Of a DNA stretch of 64,000 bases, positions 33,702-43,094 are shown one piece after another. The stretch covers positions 1 through 64,000 of the forward strand of contig NZ_JAFKOK010000012.1 in assembly GCF_017303295.1 (NCBI RefSeq), read 5' to 3'. The notes beneath the pieces were generated by a model. The model had not been told where the DNA came from and did not search any database. It saw only the letters and a list, made by a program, of their open reading frames with translations. The translations under genes were made by a program, and so were the position numbers. The first letter of the stretch is position 1; the number at the start of each line of letters is the position of its first letter. Source of the stretch: Rhodobacter sp. NTK016B. Its GTDB lineage: Bacteria > Pseudomonadota > Alphaproteobacteria > Rhodobacterales > Rhodobacteraceae.

Positions 33702-35351
33702 ATGAACCTGATGCAAGATTTCCGGCGCGGCACGAAGCTTCCGGACGACAAGGATTGGTGGCGCGGGGCGGTGATCTATCAGATCTATCCGCGCAGCTAT
33801 CAGGATTCGAACGGCGACGGCGTCGGCGATCTGGCCGGGATCATTCACCGTCTGGAGCATATCGCGCAGCTTGGTGTCGATGCGATCTGGATCTCTCCCT
33901 TTTATCGCTCGCCGATGCTCGATTTCGGCTATGACATTTCGAATTACTGCGATGTCGATCCGATGTTCGGCAGTCTGGGCGATTTCGACGCGCTGATCAT
34001 GCGCGCGCATGATCTGGGTATCCGGGTGCTGATCGACCTTGTGCTCAGCCACACCTCGAACCAGCATCCGTGGTTTCAGGAAAGCCAGAACTCGCACGAT
34101 AACCACAAGAGCGACTGGTATGTCTGGGCCGATGCCAAGCCCGACGGCACGCCGCCCAATAACTGGCTGTCGATCTTCGGCGGTTCGGCCTGGGAATGGT
34201 CGGGCGACCGGATGCAGTATTTCCTGCACAATTTCCTCAAGGAACAACCCGACCTGAACCTGCACAATCCCGAGGTTCAGGACGCGCTTCTGGGGATCGT
34301 GCGGTTCTGGCTGGAACGGGGCGTCGACGGATTCCGGCTGGATACCGTGAATTTCTACTTCCATGACGGCCAACTGCGCGACAACCCCGCGCTGGATCTC
34401 GAGCGCCGCAACGCCACCCTCGCGCCCGAGGTCAATCCGTATAACTGGCAGGACCATATCTATTCCAAGAACCAGCCAGAGAACCTTGCCTTTCTCAAGC
34501 GGCTGCGGACCCTGATGGACGATTACGGCGCCACCACGCTGGTGGGCGAGGTAGGGGACGGGCAATACGGGATGCAGCTTCAGGCCGCCTATACCGAGGG
34601 CGAGGACAAGGTGCATATGTGCTACTCGTTCGACCTTCTGGCCGGGAACGAGCCCACCGCCGAATTCTTCGGGCAGGTCCTGCGCACCCATGAGCGCGAG
34701 ATTGGCGACGGCTGGGCCTGCTGGGCGTTTTCCAATCACGACGTCATGCGCCATGCCACGCGCTGGGCGCTGGGCGAGGAACAACGCACGCTCTTCGCGT
34801 CGATCCTGCTGTCGCTGCACGGCACGGTCTGCCTGTATCAGGGCGAAGAGCTGGGTCTCACCGAAGCCTATGTCGCCTTTGAAGACCTGCAAGACCCGTA
34901 TGGCATCCGCTTCTGGCCGAAATTCAAGGGCCGCGACGGGTGCCGCACGCCGATGCCCTGGACCAGCGATTATCCCCATGGCGGGTTCTCGTCGCACGAA
35001 AAGCCGTGGCTGCCGATGGCGGCCGAGCATCTGTCCAAGGCCGTCGCGGTGCAGGAAAACGACGATGAAAGCCTGCTGGCCTTCTACCGCCGGATGGTCA
35101 CCTATCGCCACGCGCGCCCGGTGCTGGCCAAGGGGTCGATGACCGTGGTGCGGGATTCGGACGGGGTGCTGGCCTTCCTGCGGGTGCTGAACGGCGAGCG
35201 GTTGCTCTGCGCCTTCAATCTCAGCGACGAACCCAAGGACTTTACCCTGCCCGAAGGCGACTGGGTCCCCGATCACGACGCGCCGTTCAAGGCCGATCTG
35301 AGCCAGCCCATCGCCCCGTTCAGCGCGGTCTTCGCGCAGCAATCGGTCTGA
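33702..35351 (+). CDS. Alpha-glucosidase, GH13 family
   Basis: 549 residues. GH13 conserved regions: IYQIYPRSYQDSNGDGVGDL, LIDLVLSHTSNQHPWF, the nucleophile Asp in GFRLDTVNFYF, the acid Glu in LVGEVGDGQ and the stabiliser in FSNHDVMRH. Fits oligo-1,6-/alpha-1,4-glucosidases acting on maltose, sucrose or isomaltose; no signal peptide, so cytoplasmic. No sugar transporter or regulator is adjacent. Start 33702 (MNLMQDFRRG). Confidence 0.92.
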   Translation: MNLMQDFRRGTKLPDDKDWWRGAVIYQIYPRSYQDSNGDGVGDLAGIIHRLEHIAQLGVDAIWISPFYRSPMLDFGYDISNYCDVDPMFGSLGDFDALIMRAHDLGIRVLIDLVLSHTSNQHPWFQESQNSHDNHKSDWYVWADAKPDGTPPNNWLSIFGGSAWEWSGDRMQYFLHNFLKEQPDLNLHNPEVQDALLGIVRFWLERGVDGFRLDTVNFYFHDGQLRDNPALDLERRNATLAPEVNPYNWQDHIYSKNQPENLAFLKRLRTLMDDYGATTLVGEVGDGQYGMQLQAAYTEGEDKVHMCYSFDLLAGNEPTAEFFGQVLRTHEREIGDGWACWAFSNHDVMRHATRWALGEEQRTLFASILLSLHGTVCLYQGEELGLTEAYVAFEDLQDPYGIRFWPKFKGRDGCRTPMPWTSDYPHGGFSSHEKPWLPMAAEHLSKAVAVQENDDESLLAFYRRMVTYRHARPVLAKGSMTVVRDSDGVLAFLRVLNGERLLCAFNLSDEPKDFTLPEGDWVPDHDAPFKADLSQPIAPFSAVFAQQSV

Positions 35352-35361
35352 AGCCAGCGCG

Positions 35362-35385
35362 CCGGTTCGCGACGATGCGAACCGG
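35362..35385. terminator. Convergent hairpin between glucosidase and thiolase genes
   Basis: Perfect 9-bp stem CCGGTTCGC/GCGAACCGG with a 6-nt loop in the 42-nt gap between converging stops. It likely serves both genes. Confidence 0.6.
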
Positions 35386-35393
35386 TGCCCGCG

Positions 35394-36572
35394 TCAGGGG
35401 CGTTCGATGGCGATCGCCGTGCCCTCACCGCCGCCGATGCAGATCGCCGCGATGCCGCGCTTGAGGCCCCGGTTTTCCAGCGCGTGCAGCAGGGTGACGA
35501 TGATCCGCGCGCCCGAGGCCCCGATCGGATGCCCCAGCGCGCAGGCGCCGCCATTGACGTTGACCACGTCGCGCGGCAGGCCCATCTCGTGCATGAAGGC
35601 CATCGGCACGACCGCGAAGGCCTCGTTCACTTCCCACAGGTCCACATCCGACACGTTCCAGCCCAGCCGGTCGAGCAGCTTCTGCGCGGCGGGGACGGGC
35701 GCGGTGGTGAACCAGCCGGGAGCCTGCGCGTGGCTGGCATGGCCGCGAATGATGGCGCGGACGGGGGCGCCGCGTTCCTCAGCCGCGCGGCGCGAGGACA
35801 GAACCAGCGCCGCCGCGCCGTCCGAGATGGACGAGGAATTCGCCGCCGTCACGGTGCCGCCGCTGCGGAACGCAGGCTTTAATGTCGGGATCTTGTCGGG
35901 ACGGGCATTGCCGGGTTGCTCATCCGCGTTGATCGTTATCTCGCCCTTGCGGCCCTGAACCGTGACCGAGGTGATCTCGCCGTCGAAGGCGCCGTTGGCC
36001 TGCGCATCCAGAGCATTCGTCAGCGAGGTCAGCGCGTAATCGTCCTGCGCCTCACGCGTGAACTGGTAATGCTCGGCGCAATCCTCGGCGAAGGTGCCCA
36101 TCAGGCGCCCCTTGTCATAGGCGTCTTCGAGCCCGTCGAGGAACATGTGATCGATCACCTGACCGTGCCCGATCCGGGCCCCGCCGCGCATTTTCGGCAG
36201 CAGGTACGGCGCCTCGGTCATGCTTTCCATACCGCCCGCGATCATCACCTGCGTATGGCCAAGGGCGATCTGGTCATGCGCCATCATCGCTGCTTTCATG
36301 CCCGAGCCGCACATCTTGTTCAGCGTGGTGGCCGGCACGTTCTGTCCCAGACCCGCCTGAAAGCCCGCCTGCCGCGCCGGGGCCTGTCCCTGACCTGCCG
36401 ACAGGACGCAGCCCATCAGCAATTCCTCGACCGCCTCGGGCGGGGTGCCGGCGCTTTCCAGCGCCGCGGTGATCGCCGCGCCGCCCAGTTCCGCCGCTCT
36501 GACGCCGCTGAAGACGCCTTGGAAACCGCCCATGGGCGTGCGTGCGGCACCGGTGATGATGACTTCGCTCAT
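35394..36572 (-). CDS. Acetyl-CoA C-acyltransferase (thiolase)
   Basis: 392 residues, degradative/biosynthetic thiolase family. Nucleophile Cys in NKMCGSGMKAAMM, His in GGACALGHPIGASGARI and the second Cys in AICIGGGEGTAIAIE. Condenses or cleaves acyl-CoAs; could be acetoacetyl-CoA thiolase (PhaA-like) or a beta-ketoadipyl-CoA thiolase serving the box pathway, but it is not linked to other genes. Start 36572 follows AAGGGGA on the minus strand. Confidence 0.92.
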   Translation of the reverse strand: MSEVIITGAARTPMGGFQGVFSGVRAAELGGAAITAALESAGTPPEAVEELLMGCVLSAGQGQAPARQAGFQAGLGQNVPATTLNKMCGSGMKAAMMAHDQIALGHTQVMIAGGMESMTEAPYLLPKMRGGARIGHGQVIDHMFLDGLEDAYDKGRLMGTFAEDCAEHYQFTREAQDDYALTSLTNALDAQANGAFDGEITSVTVQGRKGEITINADEQPGNARPDKIPTLKPAFRSGGTVTAANSSSISDGAAALVLSSRRAAEERGAPVRAIIRGHASHAQAPGWFTTAPVPAAQKLLDRLGWNVSDVDLWEVNEAFAVVPMAFMHEMGLPRDVVNVNGGACALGHPIGASGARIIVTLLHALENRGLKRGIAAICIGGGEGTAIAIERP

Positions 36573-36655
36573 GGCATGTCCCCTTTCGGCGTGAACCATT
36601 TGGCAAGACTTAAGCCCTAGCGTGGCGTTCGGACAAGCCATATGCGGGGGGCAAA

Positions 36656-36991
36656 TTGGACATCGCCACGTCACGCGCCGGAGAGTCGCTTGTAATCACG
36701 GTTAACGATGGCCGGATCGATGCCGCCGTGGCGATCGCGTTCAAGGAAGCGGTACGCCGCGCCACCGACCTGCCGGGCAACCCCGTCATTCTGGATCTTG
36801 GCAAGGTCAGCTTTCTGGATAGCAGCGGGCTTGGCGCCGTGGTTGCGGTGATGAAATTCCTTGCGCCCGAACGGCGGCTGGAACTGGCCGCCCTGACCCC
36901 GCCGGTCGCCAAGGTGTTTCGCCTGACCCGCATGGACAGCGTCTTTACCATCCATCATCAGCCACCGGGCGATCTGCAGGCCGTCGGTTGA
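36656..36991 (+). CDS. STAS-domain anti-sigma factor antagonist (RsbV-like)
   Basis: 111 residues. STAS fold with the phospho-acceptor Ser in ILDLGKVSFLDSSGLGAVVA. In partner-switching systems the unphosphorylated form binds the cognate anti-sigma kinase. The only upstream start is TTG 36656, preceded by GGGGG. The next gene, one nucleotide downstream, is the matching HATPase kinase. Confidence 0.85.
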   Translation: MDIATSRAGESLVITVNDGRIDAAVAIAFKEAVRRATDLPGNPVILDLGKVSFLDSSGLGAVVAVMKFLAPERRLELAALTPPVAKVFRLTRMDSVFTIHHQPPGDLQAVG

Positions 36992-36992
36992 C

Positions 36993-37517
36993 ATGGCGGG
37001 ACGGACGCTCGGATCAGGGGGCTGGGGCGGCGCGCGGTCAGGCATTGGCGCTTCGCAACGCCGACGATCCGGCGCTTTGGACGGGGCCGGCGTTCCCGGG
37101 CCGCTTCTGTTCCACCGCCGCTTTGTCGCCGGGGATCAGACGACGCGGACGGTGCTGGAAGATCTGAACGCCACCCTGTGCGAAGACGGCTTGCCGCCCA
37201 AGGCGATTTCGAATGCCGAGCTGATTCTGGCCGAGGTTCTCAACAACGTGGTCGAGCATGCCTATTCCGGTGACCCCGGCCTGATCGAGCTATGGGTGCG
37301 CGATGACGGGGGTGGTCTGGCCTGCACAATCGCCGATCAGGGCGTACCGTTTCCCGACGACGTCATGCCCGGCTCGGATCTTGCGGCGATCACGCCGCCC
37401 GACCTGCTGCCCGAAGGCGGCTTTGGCTGGCACATCATCCGCAGTCTGGCTGTCGAGTTGCATCATCAGCGACGGGACGGTCGCAACCTTCTGGCGCTGA
37501 AGGTCCCTCTGGGCTGA
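36993..37517 (+). CDS. Anti-sigma factor serine/threonine kinase (RsbW-like)
   Basis: 174 residues, GHKL ATPase. N-box LAEVLNNVVEHAYSG, G1 box IADQGVPFP and G2 region GGFGWHIIRSL. Would phosphorylate the RsbV-like partner encoded just upstream. The first ~35 residues are Gly/Arg-rich and may be over-called; the fold begins near PGPLLFHRRF. No sigma factor or PP2C phosphatase gene is adjacent. Confidence 0.82.
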   Translation: MAGRTLGSGGWGGARSGIGASQRRRSGALDGAGVPGPLLFHRRFVAGDQTTRTVLEDLNATLCEDGLPPKAISNAELILAEVLNNVVEHAYSGDPGLIELWVRDDGGGLACTIADQGVPFPDDVMPGSDLAAITPPDLLPEGGFGWHIIRSLAVELHHQRRDGRNLLALKVPLG

Positions 37518-37534
37518 AGCGCCAGCGCGGATCG

Positions 37535-37861
37535 TCAGTTCAGCTGTGCCTGAAGCGGGTAATACCCATTCTCGAAATCGCCGAACAACTCGGGCAGGTC
37601 GGGGTGATCGACCGGCTCCCCGGTATCGTCGGCCTCGAGGTTCTGCTCGGACACATAGGCGACGTAATAGCTGTTCTCGTTCTCGGCCAGCAGGTGATAG
37701 AACGGTTGGTCCTTGCTGGGGCGGCTGTCTTCGGGAATGGCGTCGTACCATTCTTCGGTGTTGGCAAACATCGCATCCACGTCGAACACCACGCCCCGGA
37801 ACGGATGTTTCCGGTGCTTAACGATTTGACCCAGTCCGAACTTGGCGTGTGATTTCAACAT
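37535..37861 (-). CDS. hspQ: Heat shock protein HspQ (hemimethylated-DNA-binding YccV family)
   Basis: 108 residues. Begins AKFGLGQIVKHRKHPFRGVV, then FDVDAMFANTEEWYDAIPED and QPFYHLLAENENSYYVAYVS, all typical of HspQ. The protein is linked to Lon protease specificity and DnaA stability in enterobacteria. Single gene converging on the RsbW-like gene. The 275 nt upstream to the next gene show no further gene. Confidence 0.9.
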   Translation of the reverse strand: MLKSHAKFGLGQIVKHRKHPFRGVVFDVDAMFANTEEWYDAIPEDSRPSKDQPFYHLLAENENSYYVAYVSEQNLEADDTGEPVDHPDLPELFGDFENGYYPLQAQLN

Positions 37862-38136
37862 TAGCGCGATCCCTTCGCGCCGTTTCTAGCGCGAGTCACG
37901 GTCATACGTCCATGGGGGCGAATGCAGGGGCGCAGAAACAAACTGTGAATCTTGACCCGACAAAGGCTTCAAAGTGGCAAAATTGCGGCAGCCTGCGCGG
38001 GGCCGTTGCGCAAGCAGAAGGCGATCCACGCCGGTACCGGGCGTCACGCAACAGATCCTGACCCGGAAGTGATTTCAAATTTGCGAGAAATCGGCTAAAA
38101 CGGAAAAAAACACAAGAAACTCGACCGAGGCAGATC

Positions 38137-38730
38137 ATGAGCAGATTTCCCCGCCTGTTGGCGGCGGCCGCCCTGGTGGCCGCACTCGCGTCCTGCGGCG
38201 GGCGCAGCTACGACCCCCCGAGCAATATCGATGATGCCTGCGCGCTGGCCGCCGAACGTCCGGCCTATCTGCGCGCAATGCGGGCGACCGAGCGCGAATG
38301 GAACGTGCCGGTGCCCGTGCAGATGGCGATCATCCATGCCGAAAGCCGGTTCAGGGGCGACGCGCGCACACCGCACCGCTACGCGCTGGGCGTGATCCCG
38401 CTGGGGCGCCAGAGTTCGGCCTATGGCTATAGTCAGGCGCTGGACGGCACGTGGGAAGAATACCAGCAGATTACCCGCAATCATCGCGGCGAGCGCGACG
38501 ATATCCGCGATGCCACCGATTTCATCGGCTGGTATGCTTCGACCGCGCGCGAGCAGAACGGCATTCAGCCGACCGATGCGCGCAACCTCTACCTTGCCTA
38601 TCACGAAGGTAATGCAGGGTTTCGCCGGGGCAGCTATCGCAATCAGGACTGGCTGATCCGCGTCGCCAACCGGGTCGGCGACCGCGCGATCATGTACGAC
38701 ATCCAGCTGATGGCCTGCGGGCGGCGCTGA
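38137..38730 (+). CDS. Transglycosylase SLT-like lipoprotein
   Basis: 197 residues. Lipoprotein signal (RLLAAAALVAALASC, lipobox LASC) then a lysozyme-like domain with VPVQMAIIHAESRFRGDART, whose Glu is the likely catalytic residue, and SSAYGYSQALDGTWEEYQ and YLAYHEGNAGFRRGSY. Probably a periplasmic murein lytic transglycosylase, widespread in alphaproteobacteria. Converges on lolA. Confidence 0.82.
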   Translation: MSRFPRLLAAAALVAALASCGGRSYDPPSNIDDACALAAERPAYLRAMRATEREWNVPVPVQMAIIHAESRFRGDARTPHRYALGVIPLGRQSSAYGYSQALDGTWEEYQQITRNHRGERDDIRDATDFIGWYASTAREQNGIQPTDARNLYLAYHEGNAGFRRGSYRNQDWLIRVANRVGDRAIMYDIQLMACGRR

Positions 38731-38750
38731 GCGTCAGGGCTCCGGGGCCG

Positions 38751-39380
38751 TCAGCGGTTGCTGCGCAGGCCCCGGCGCTGCATTTCCAGATCGATGCTGA
38801 ACAGCATGGAACCCAGCGACACCCCGGTGCGCAGGGTTCCCAGAATGACCGTGGTTTCGCGTCCGGTATCGTCGGTCACCACCCATTGCCGCAGCTCAGT
38901 CGGATCGGCGCTGAACACAAGCCGGATCGAGCCGTATTCGGGATGCTGGGGGTCCTGAGCCAGCACGACCGTCGTCGGGCCGTCGGCATAGTGCTCGACC
39001 ACCATGCGCTCGCGCGACAGGTTGACGGTATCGTCGAGGATCAGGTTCAGCGGCGTGCGGCTCAGCGGATAGCTCGACGGCTCGGTATTCGAGCGCGCAT
39101 CGAAGATATTGACCGAGCCGCCGGCGGCCAGCACCAGCGAGCGGTCGGGCGCGTCATATTCGAAGCGCACGCGACCGGGGCGATGGATCATCAGCCGCCC
39201 GGTCGAAATCGAGCCATCCGGGTTCACCTGCGTGAAATCGGCCTGCGCGGTCCGGAAGCTGTTGAAATAGCGCGAAATCTCATCCAGCGAGATCGGCGCA
39301 TTCTGCGCCACCCCGAGGGTCGGAGGCAGCGCGGCGAGGGCGGCAGCGCCCATGGAGGCAAGAAGAGTGCGGCGTTTCAT
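38751..39380 (-). CDS. lolA: Outer-membrane lipoprotein carrier protein LolA
   Basis: 209 residues. Tat-like or Sec signal (MKRRTLLASMGAAALAALPP), followed by the LolA fold: YFNSFRTAQADFTQVNPDGS, GRLMIHRPGRVRFEYDAPDR. Shuttles lipoproteins from LolCDE to the outer membrane through the periplasm. Start 39380 is chosen because the signal peptide begins there; the longer frame upstream adds an Arg-rich segment without family similarity. Confidence 0.9.
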   Translation of the reverse strand: MKRRTLLASMGAAALAALPPTLGVAQNAPISLDEISRYFNSFRTAQADFTQVNPDGSISTGRLMIHRPGRVRFEYDAPDRSLVLAAGGSVNIFDARSNTEPSSYPLSRTPLNLILDDTVNLSRERMVVEHYADGPTTVVLAQDPQHPEYGSIRLVFSADPTELRQWVVTDDTGRETTVILGTLRTGVSLGSMLFSIDLEMQRRGLRSNR

Positions 39381-39495
39381 GCGCCCTAGATAGCGTCTTG
39401 CGCGGCGTTCTCCAGCACCCAAATTCCTCACACGGCTACACAAGCGCGCGACAAGTCGGCAACAAAGTCGCCTGTCCCGACGCGGTGCGGCATGC

Positions 39496-39526
39496 AAAAG
39501 GCCCGCACCACGGGGGCACGGGCCTT
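39496..39526 (-). terminator. Terminator of the peroxiredoxin gene
   Basis: Minus-strand stem AAGGCCCG/CGGGCCTT (8 bp) followed by TTTT, 23 nt beyond the peroxiredoxin stop. Confidence 0.75.
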
Positions 39527-39548
39527 GTCACGCATCGGAACCCGGGGG

Positions 39549-40202
39549 TTACGACGGCGCTTTGGCCTTGCGAAGATAGGGCAGCGGGATGTCCAGCTGA
39601 CCGTATTTCGCCTTGGCGTCATCGGTCGACACCGACAGCGCGACGATCACGTCGTCACCGGGCTGCCAGTTCGCGGGGGTCGCGAAGGGCTGGGCGTCGG
39701 TCTGACGGATGGCGTCGAGCGCACGCAGGATCTCGTCGAAGTTCCGGCCCACCGACATAGGATAGATCAGCATCAGGCGGATTTTCTTGTCCGGGCCGAT
39801 GATGAAGGTGGTGCGCACGGTGGCGGTGTCGTTGGGCGTGCGACCGTCGGGCAGATAGGCCTCGGCGGGCAGCATGTCATAGAGCTTGGCGATCTTCAGG
39901 TCGCCATCGGCGATGATCGGGAAGTCCGGCGCGGCACCGCCATAGGTCTTCACGTCATCCATCCACTTCTTGTGGTCCTCGACGCCGTCGATCGAGATCC
40001 CGGCAAGCTTGGCATTCCGCTTGGCGAATTCACCCGACAGGTTGGCAGCGGCCGAGAATTCGGTGGTGCAGACGGGGGTGAAGTCCTTGGGGTGGCTGAA
40101 CAGGATCGTGTAGCTGTCGCCGATGTAATCGTGCCAGTTCAGCGTCCCCTGAGTCGTCTCGGCAGTGAAGTCGGGGGCGATATCGTTGATGCGAAGGCTC
40201 AT
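39549..40202 (-). CDS. Peroxiredoxin, 1-Cys (Prx6) type
   Basis: 217 residues. The peroxidatic Cys lies in FSHPKDFTPVCTTEFS near residue 45; the C-terminal 1-cysPrx domain is present (QPFATPANWQPGDDVIV) and no resolving Cys is visible. Reduces peroxides in the cytoplasm. Single-gene unit with its own terminator. Confidence 0.94.
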   Translation of the reverse strand: MSLRINDIAPDFTAETTQGTLNWHDYIGDSYTILFSHPKDFTPVCTTEFSAAANLSGEFAKRNAKLAGISIDGVEDHKKWMDDVKTYGGAAPDFPIIADGDLKIAKLYDMLPAEAYLPDGRTPNDTATVRTTFIIGPDKKIRLMLIYPMSVGRNFDEILRALDAIRQTDAQPFATPANWQPGDDVIVALSVSTDDAKAKYGQLDIPLPYLRKAKAPS

Positions 40203-40408
40203 GGTTTATTCCCGTTTCTGAATGCTTAATGGGCAGATAGGGCCTGTTTTCGGGTAATGAAAGGCCTGAAGCGGCATTTCTTTGCTCCGGGATATTCCGT
40301 TGCGTAGCCGAAGCGCCGGGTCAACGGAAAAGTCGATGCGGCTCTGAAGCCCGGCAAGACCCTGCGTGCGTTTACCATTCATTAACACGGATAGCGCGAA
40401 GTGGACTC

Positions 40409-41077
40409 ATGTCGCGTTGTCAGTTCCGCGTTTTCTGTGTTGCGTTCCTGTTGCTGCTGGTGCCGACCGGCGCGCTTCAGGCCGGGCCTTGGCCGCAGCC
40501 GCGCGGCGGGCTGTTTTTGTCGACCACATCGACACTGGTCCCGGATTTCGGGCTGCGCCCGGTTCGGACCGAGCAATATGTCGAATACGGGTTTCGCCCG
40601 CGGCTGACCCTTGGGGGCGGGTTCGAGCTGTCCTCGCGGCTGGAACGGCTGGATCTGTTCGCCCGCTGGCATCCGCCCGACCTGCCGTGGGGCGTGGCAT
40701 GGGGCCTGACCGGCGGGCTACGCTATACGCCAGAATACTACATCACCACGCGCGCAGTGATCGGCATCGATCTGGGGCGCGGCTGGGATGTGGGGGGCGG
40801 CAATGTCTGGGTCCGGGGCGGCGTGCGGCTGCTGGCGGGCGAGGGCTTTCTCGGGCCCGAGCGCGACGCGGATCTCACGCTGCAAACCGGCTGGCGCACG
40901 GGACGGTTCATGGGGATCGCCGCGATCACGCATTATGAAAACCGCTGGGGCGGCTTTACCCGGCTCAGACCGGCGCTGGGCGTGACCTTCGGTTCACTGA
41001 CCGTCGTGGCCGAGGCCGTGATCCCGCCCGGCGGCGACGTCGAAGCGCTGCGCGTCGGGATCTGGAGCGACTTCTGA
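40409..41077 (+). CDS. Secreted, probably outer-membrane protein of unknown function
   Basis: 222 residues. Signal peptide with hydrophobic VFCVAFLLLLVPTGALQAG, cleavage likely at LQA|G. The mature part has alternating aromatic and Gly residues (RLTLGGGFELSSRLERLDLF, VIGIDLGRGWDVGGGNVWVR) and ends IWSDF, with a C-terminal Phe, like small beta-barrels. I do not recognise the family. Single gene between a peroxiredoxin and an aldehyde dehydrogenase. Confidence 0.7.
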   Translation: MSRCQFRVFCVAFLLLLVPTGALQAGPWPQPRGGLFLSTTSTLVPDFGLRPVRTEQYVEYGFRPRLTLGGGFELSSRLERLDLFARWHPPDLPWGVAWGLTGGLRYTPEYYITTRAVIGIDLGRGWDVGGGNVWVRGGVRLLAGEGFLGPERDADLTLQTGWRTGRFMGIAAITHYENRWGGFTRLRPALGVTFGSLTVVAEAVIPPGGDVEALRVGIWSDF

Positions 41078-41181
41078 CAGCGCGTCAGGTTGCCGTTTCG
41101 GGCCCTGTCTGATGGCCACCCGCCCTTGCCCTCGTCAGAAGCGGGTGACACTCTACGCGCAAAATTCCGAGAGAGGCAGCG

Positions 41182-42627
41182 ATGCTCGACAAACGCAAAT
41201 TCTACATCAACGGACAATGGGTCGACCCGGTCGACGGGCGCGATCTTGAGGTCATCGATCCTTCGACCGAAGAAGCCTGCGCGGTCATTTCGCTGGGCGG
41301 CACGGCGGACAGCGACGCGGCGGTCGCCGCCGCGCGCGCGGCGCTGCCGGGCTTCATGGAAACCCCGCCCGCCGAACGCAAGGCGCTGGTCGAGAAGATC
41401 CTCGAGGTCTACACCCGCCGCAACGATGAGATGGGCGAGGCGATCAGCCTTGAAATGGGCGCGCCCATCGACATGGCCAAAACCAGCCAGTCGGGATCGG
41501 GGACGTGGCATATCCAGAACTTCCTGCGCGCCTTCGACCAGATCGAATTCGAAGCGCCGCTGAGCGAAAAGGCGCCCGAAGACCGGATCATCAAGGAAGC
41601 GGTCGGCGTCTGCGCGCTGATCACGCCGTGGAACTGGCCGATGAATCAGGTCACGCTCAAGGTGATCCCGGCGCTGCTGGCGGGCTGCACCATGGTGCTG
41701 AAACCCTCGGAAATCGCGCCGCTTTCGTCGATGCTGTTCGCCGAGATCCTCGATGAAGCGGGCGTACCGGCGGGGGTGTTCAACCTTGTGAACGGTGACG
41801 GGCCGGGCGTGGGCACGGACCTGTCGGGCCATACCGATGTCGATATGGTCAGCTTCACCGGCTCGACCCGCGCGGGTATCGCCATCTCGAAGAACGCGGC
41901 CGAGACGCTCAAGCACATTCATCTGGAACTGGGCGGCAAGGGCGCGAACATCATTTTCGCCGATGCCGACGAAAAGGCCGTGGTGCGCGGCGCGCGGCAT
42001 TGCTTCAACAATACCGGACAGTCGTGCAACGCGCCCACCCGGATGCTGGTCGAGCGCTCGATCTACGATCAGGCGGTCGAGATCGCTGCCGCCACCGCCG
42101 AAAAGACCAAGGTCGGTTCCGCGCATGAAGCGGGCAACCATATCGGCCCGGCGGTGAGCCAGGCGCAGTTCGACAAGATTCAGGGCCTGATCCAGAAGGG
42201 CATCGACGAAGGCGCGAAGCTGGTCGCGGGCGGTCTGGGTCGTCCGGACGGCGTCAATCGCGGGTATTTCGTGCGCCCCACGGTCTTTGCCGACGTCAAC
42301 AACGACATGACCATCGCGCGCGAGGAGATCTTCGGCCCGGTCCTGTCGATCATCCCGTTCGAGGACGAAGCCGATGCGCTGCGGATCGCCAACGACACGC
42401 CCTATGGCCTGACCAACTACGTGCAGACGCAAGACGGCGCCAAGCGCAACCGCGTGGCGCGCCGTCTGCGCTCGGGCATGGTCGAGATGAACGGCAAGTC
42501 GCGCGGGCGCGGCTCGCCCTTTGGCGGCATGAAAGCCTCGGGACGCGGGCGCGAAGGCGGCGTCTGGGGCATCGAGGACTTTCTCGAGGTCAAGGCCGTC
42601 TCGGGCTGGTCGCCCGACGATGCGTAA
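41182..42627 (+). CDS. Aldehyde dehydrogenase family protein
   Basis: 481 residues, NAD(P)-dependent ALDH. Motifs: WNWPMNQVTLKVIPALLAGC (cofactor region), SFTGSTRAG, general base Glu in LELGGKGANI and nucleophile Cys in FNNTGQSCNAPTRM. Oxidises an aldehyde to the acid. Substrate unknown. The 3' end overlaps the next gene by 8 nt, so they are co-transcribed. Confidence 0.92.
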   Translation: MLDKRKFYINGQWVDPVDGRDLEVIDPSTEEACAVISLGGTADSDAAVAAARAALPGFMETPPAERKALVEKILEVYTRRNDEMGEAISLEMGAPIDMAKTSQSGSGTWHIQNFLRAFDQIEFEAPLSEKAPEDRIIKEAVGVCALITPWNWPMNQVTLKVIPALLAGCTMVLKPSEIAPLSSMLFAEILDEAGVPAGVFNLVNGDGPGVGTDLSGHTDVDMVSFTGSTRAGIAISKNAAETLKHIHLELGGKGANIIFADADEKAVVRGARHCFNNTGQSCNAPTRMLVERSIYDQAVEIAAATAEKTKVGSAHEAGNHIGPAVSQAQFDKIQGLIQKGIDEGAKLVAGGLGRPDGVNRGYFVRPTVFADVNNDMTIAREEIFGPVLSIIPFEDEADALRIANDTPYGLTNYVQTQDGAKRNRVARRLRSGMVEMNGKSRGRGSPFGGMKASGRGREGGVWGIEDFLEVKAVSGWSPDDA

Positions 42628-43078
42628 GCGCGCCCTCGCGCTGGCGGTGGCACTGGCGCTTGCCGCCCCGGCGGCGGGCGCGTGGACCGAGCCGCCGCGC
42701 GGCTCGGCGCTCAGGGCTGACCTGATGGATGCGGCCCGGCCGCTGGCCGAACGGGTGCTGGGGGCGCCGGTCGAATTCGTGGTGCACGACCTGCGGGTCG
42801 AGGGCGATGTGGCCTTCGCCGCGCTGGTCGCCCAGCGCCCCGGGGGTGCGCCCATCGACATGCTGTCGACCCCGGGCTACCGGCGGGGCGAGATCGATCC
42901 GCAATACATGGACGGCTCGACCCTGCAGGTTCTCTACCGACGCTCGGGCCGCCAATGGGTCGCGGTCGAGCATGCCATCGGCGCCACCGATGTCTGGTAC
43001 GCCGACCCCGTCTTCTGCCCGATCTGGGCGCCCGTCTTGCCCGGGAATTTCTGTCCCGGGTCCCCGCCGATGAAATGA
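42620..43078 (+). CDS. Small secreted protein of unknown function
   Basis: 152 residues. Clear signal peptide (MRKRALALAVALALAAPAAGA|W). The mature part has two Cys near the C terminus (VFCPIWAPVLPGNFCPG), probably a disulfide in the periplasm. Starts inside the end of the ALDH gene (8-nt overlap) and is followed 16 nt later by a HIT gene. I do not recognise the family. Confidence 0.75.
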   Translation: MRKRALALAVALALAAPAAGAWTEPPRGSALRADLMDAARPLAERVLGAPVEFVVHDLRVEGDVAFAALVAQRPGGAPIDMLSTPGYRRGEIDPQYMDGSTLQVLYRRSGRQWVAVEHAIGATDVWYADPVFCPIWAPVLPGNFCPGSPPMK

Positions 43079-43094
43079 GACCGGAGTAACCGCC

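Noticed and set aside
33414-35342. 642-codon minus-strand frame
   Set aside because: Antisense of the GH13 glucosidase, with no recognisable domain.
41182-42627. Aldehyde dehydrogenase as BoxD of the benzoyl-CoA pathway
   Set aside because: It is about 18 kb from the box genes among unrelated genes and looks like a general ALDH; no sequence feature ties it to dehydroadipyl-CoA semialdehyde.
40933-42861. 642-codon minus-strand frame
   Set aside because: Antisense of the aldehyde dehydrogenase gene; Arg/Ala-rich composition typical of a shadow.
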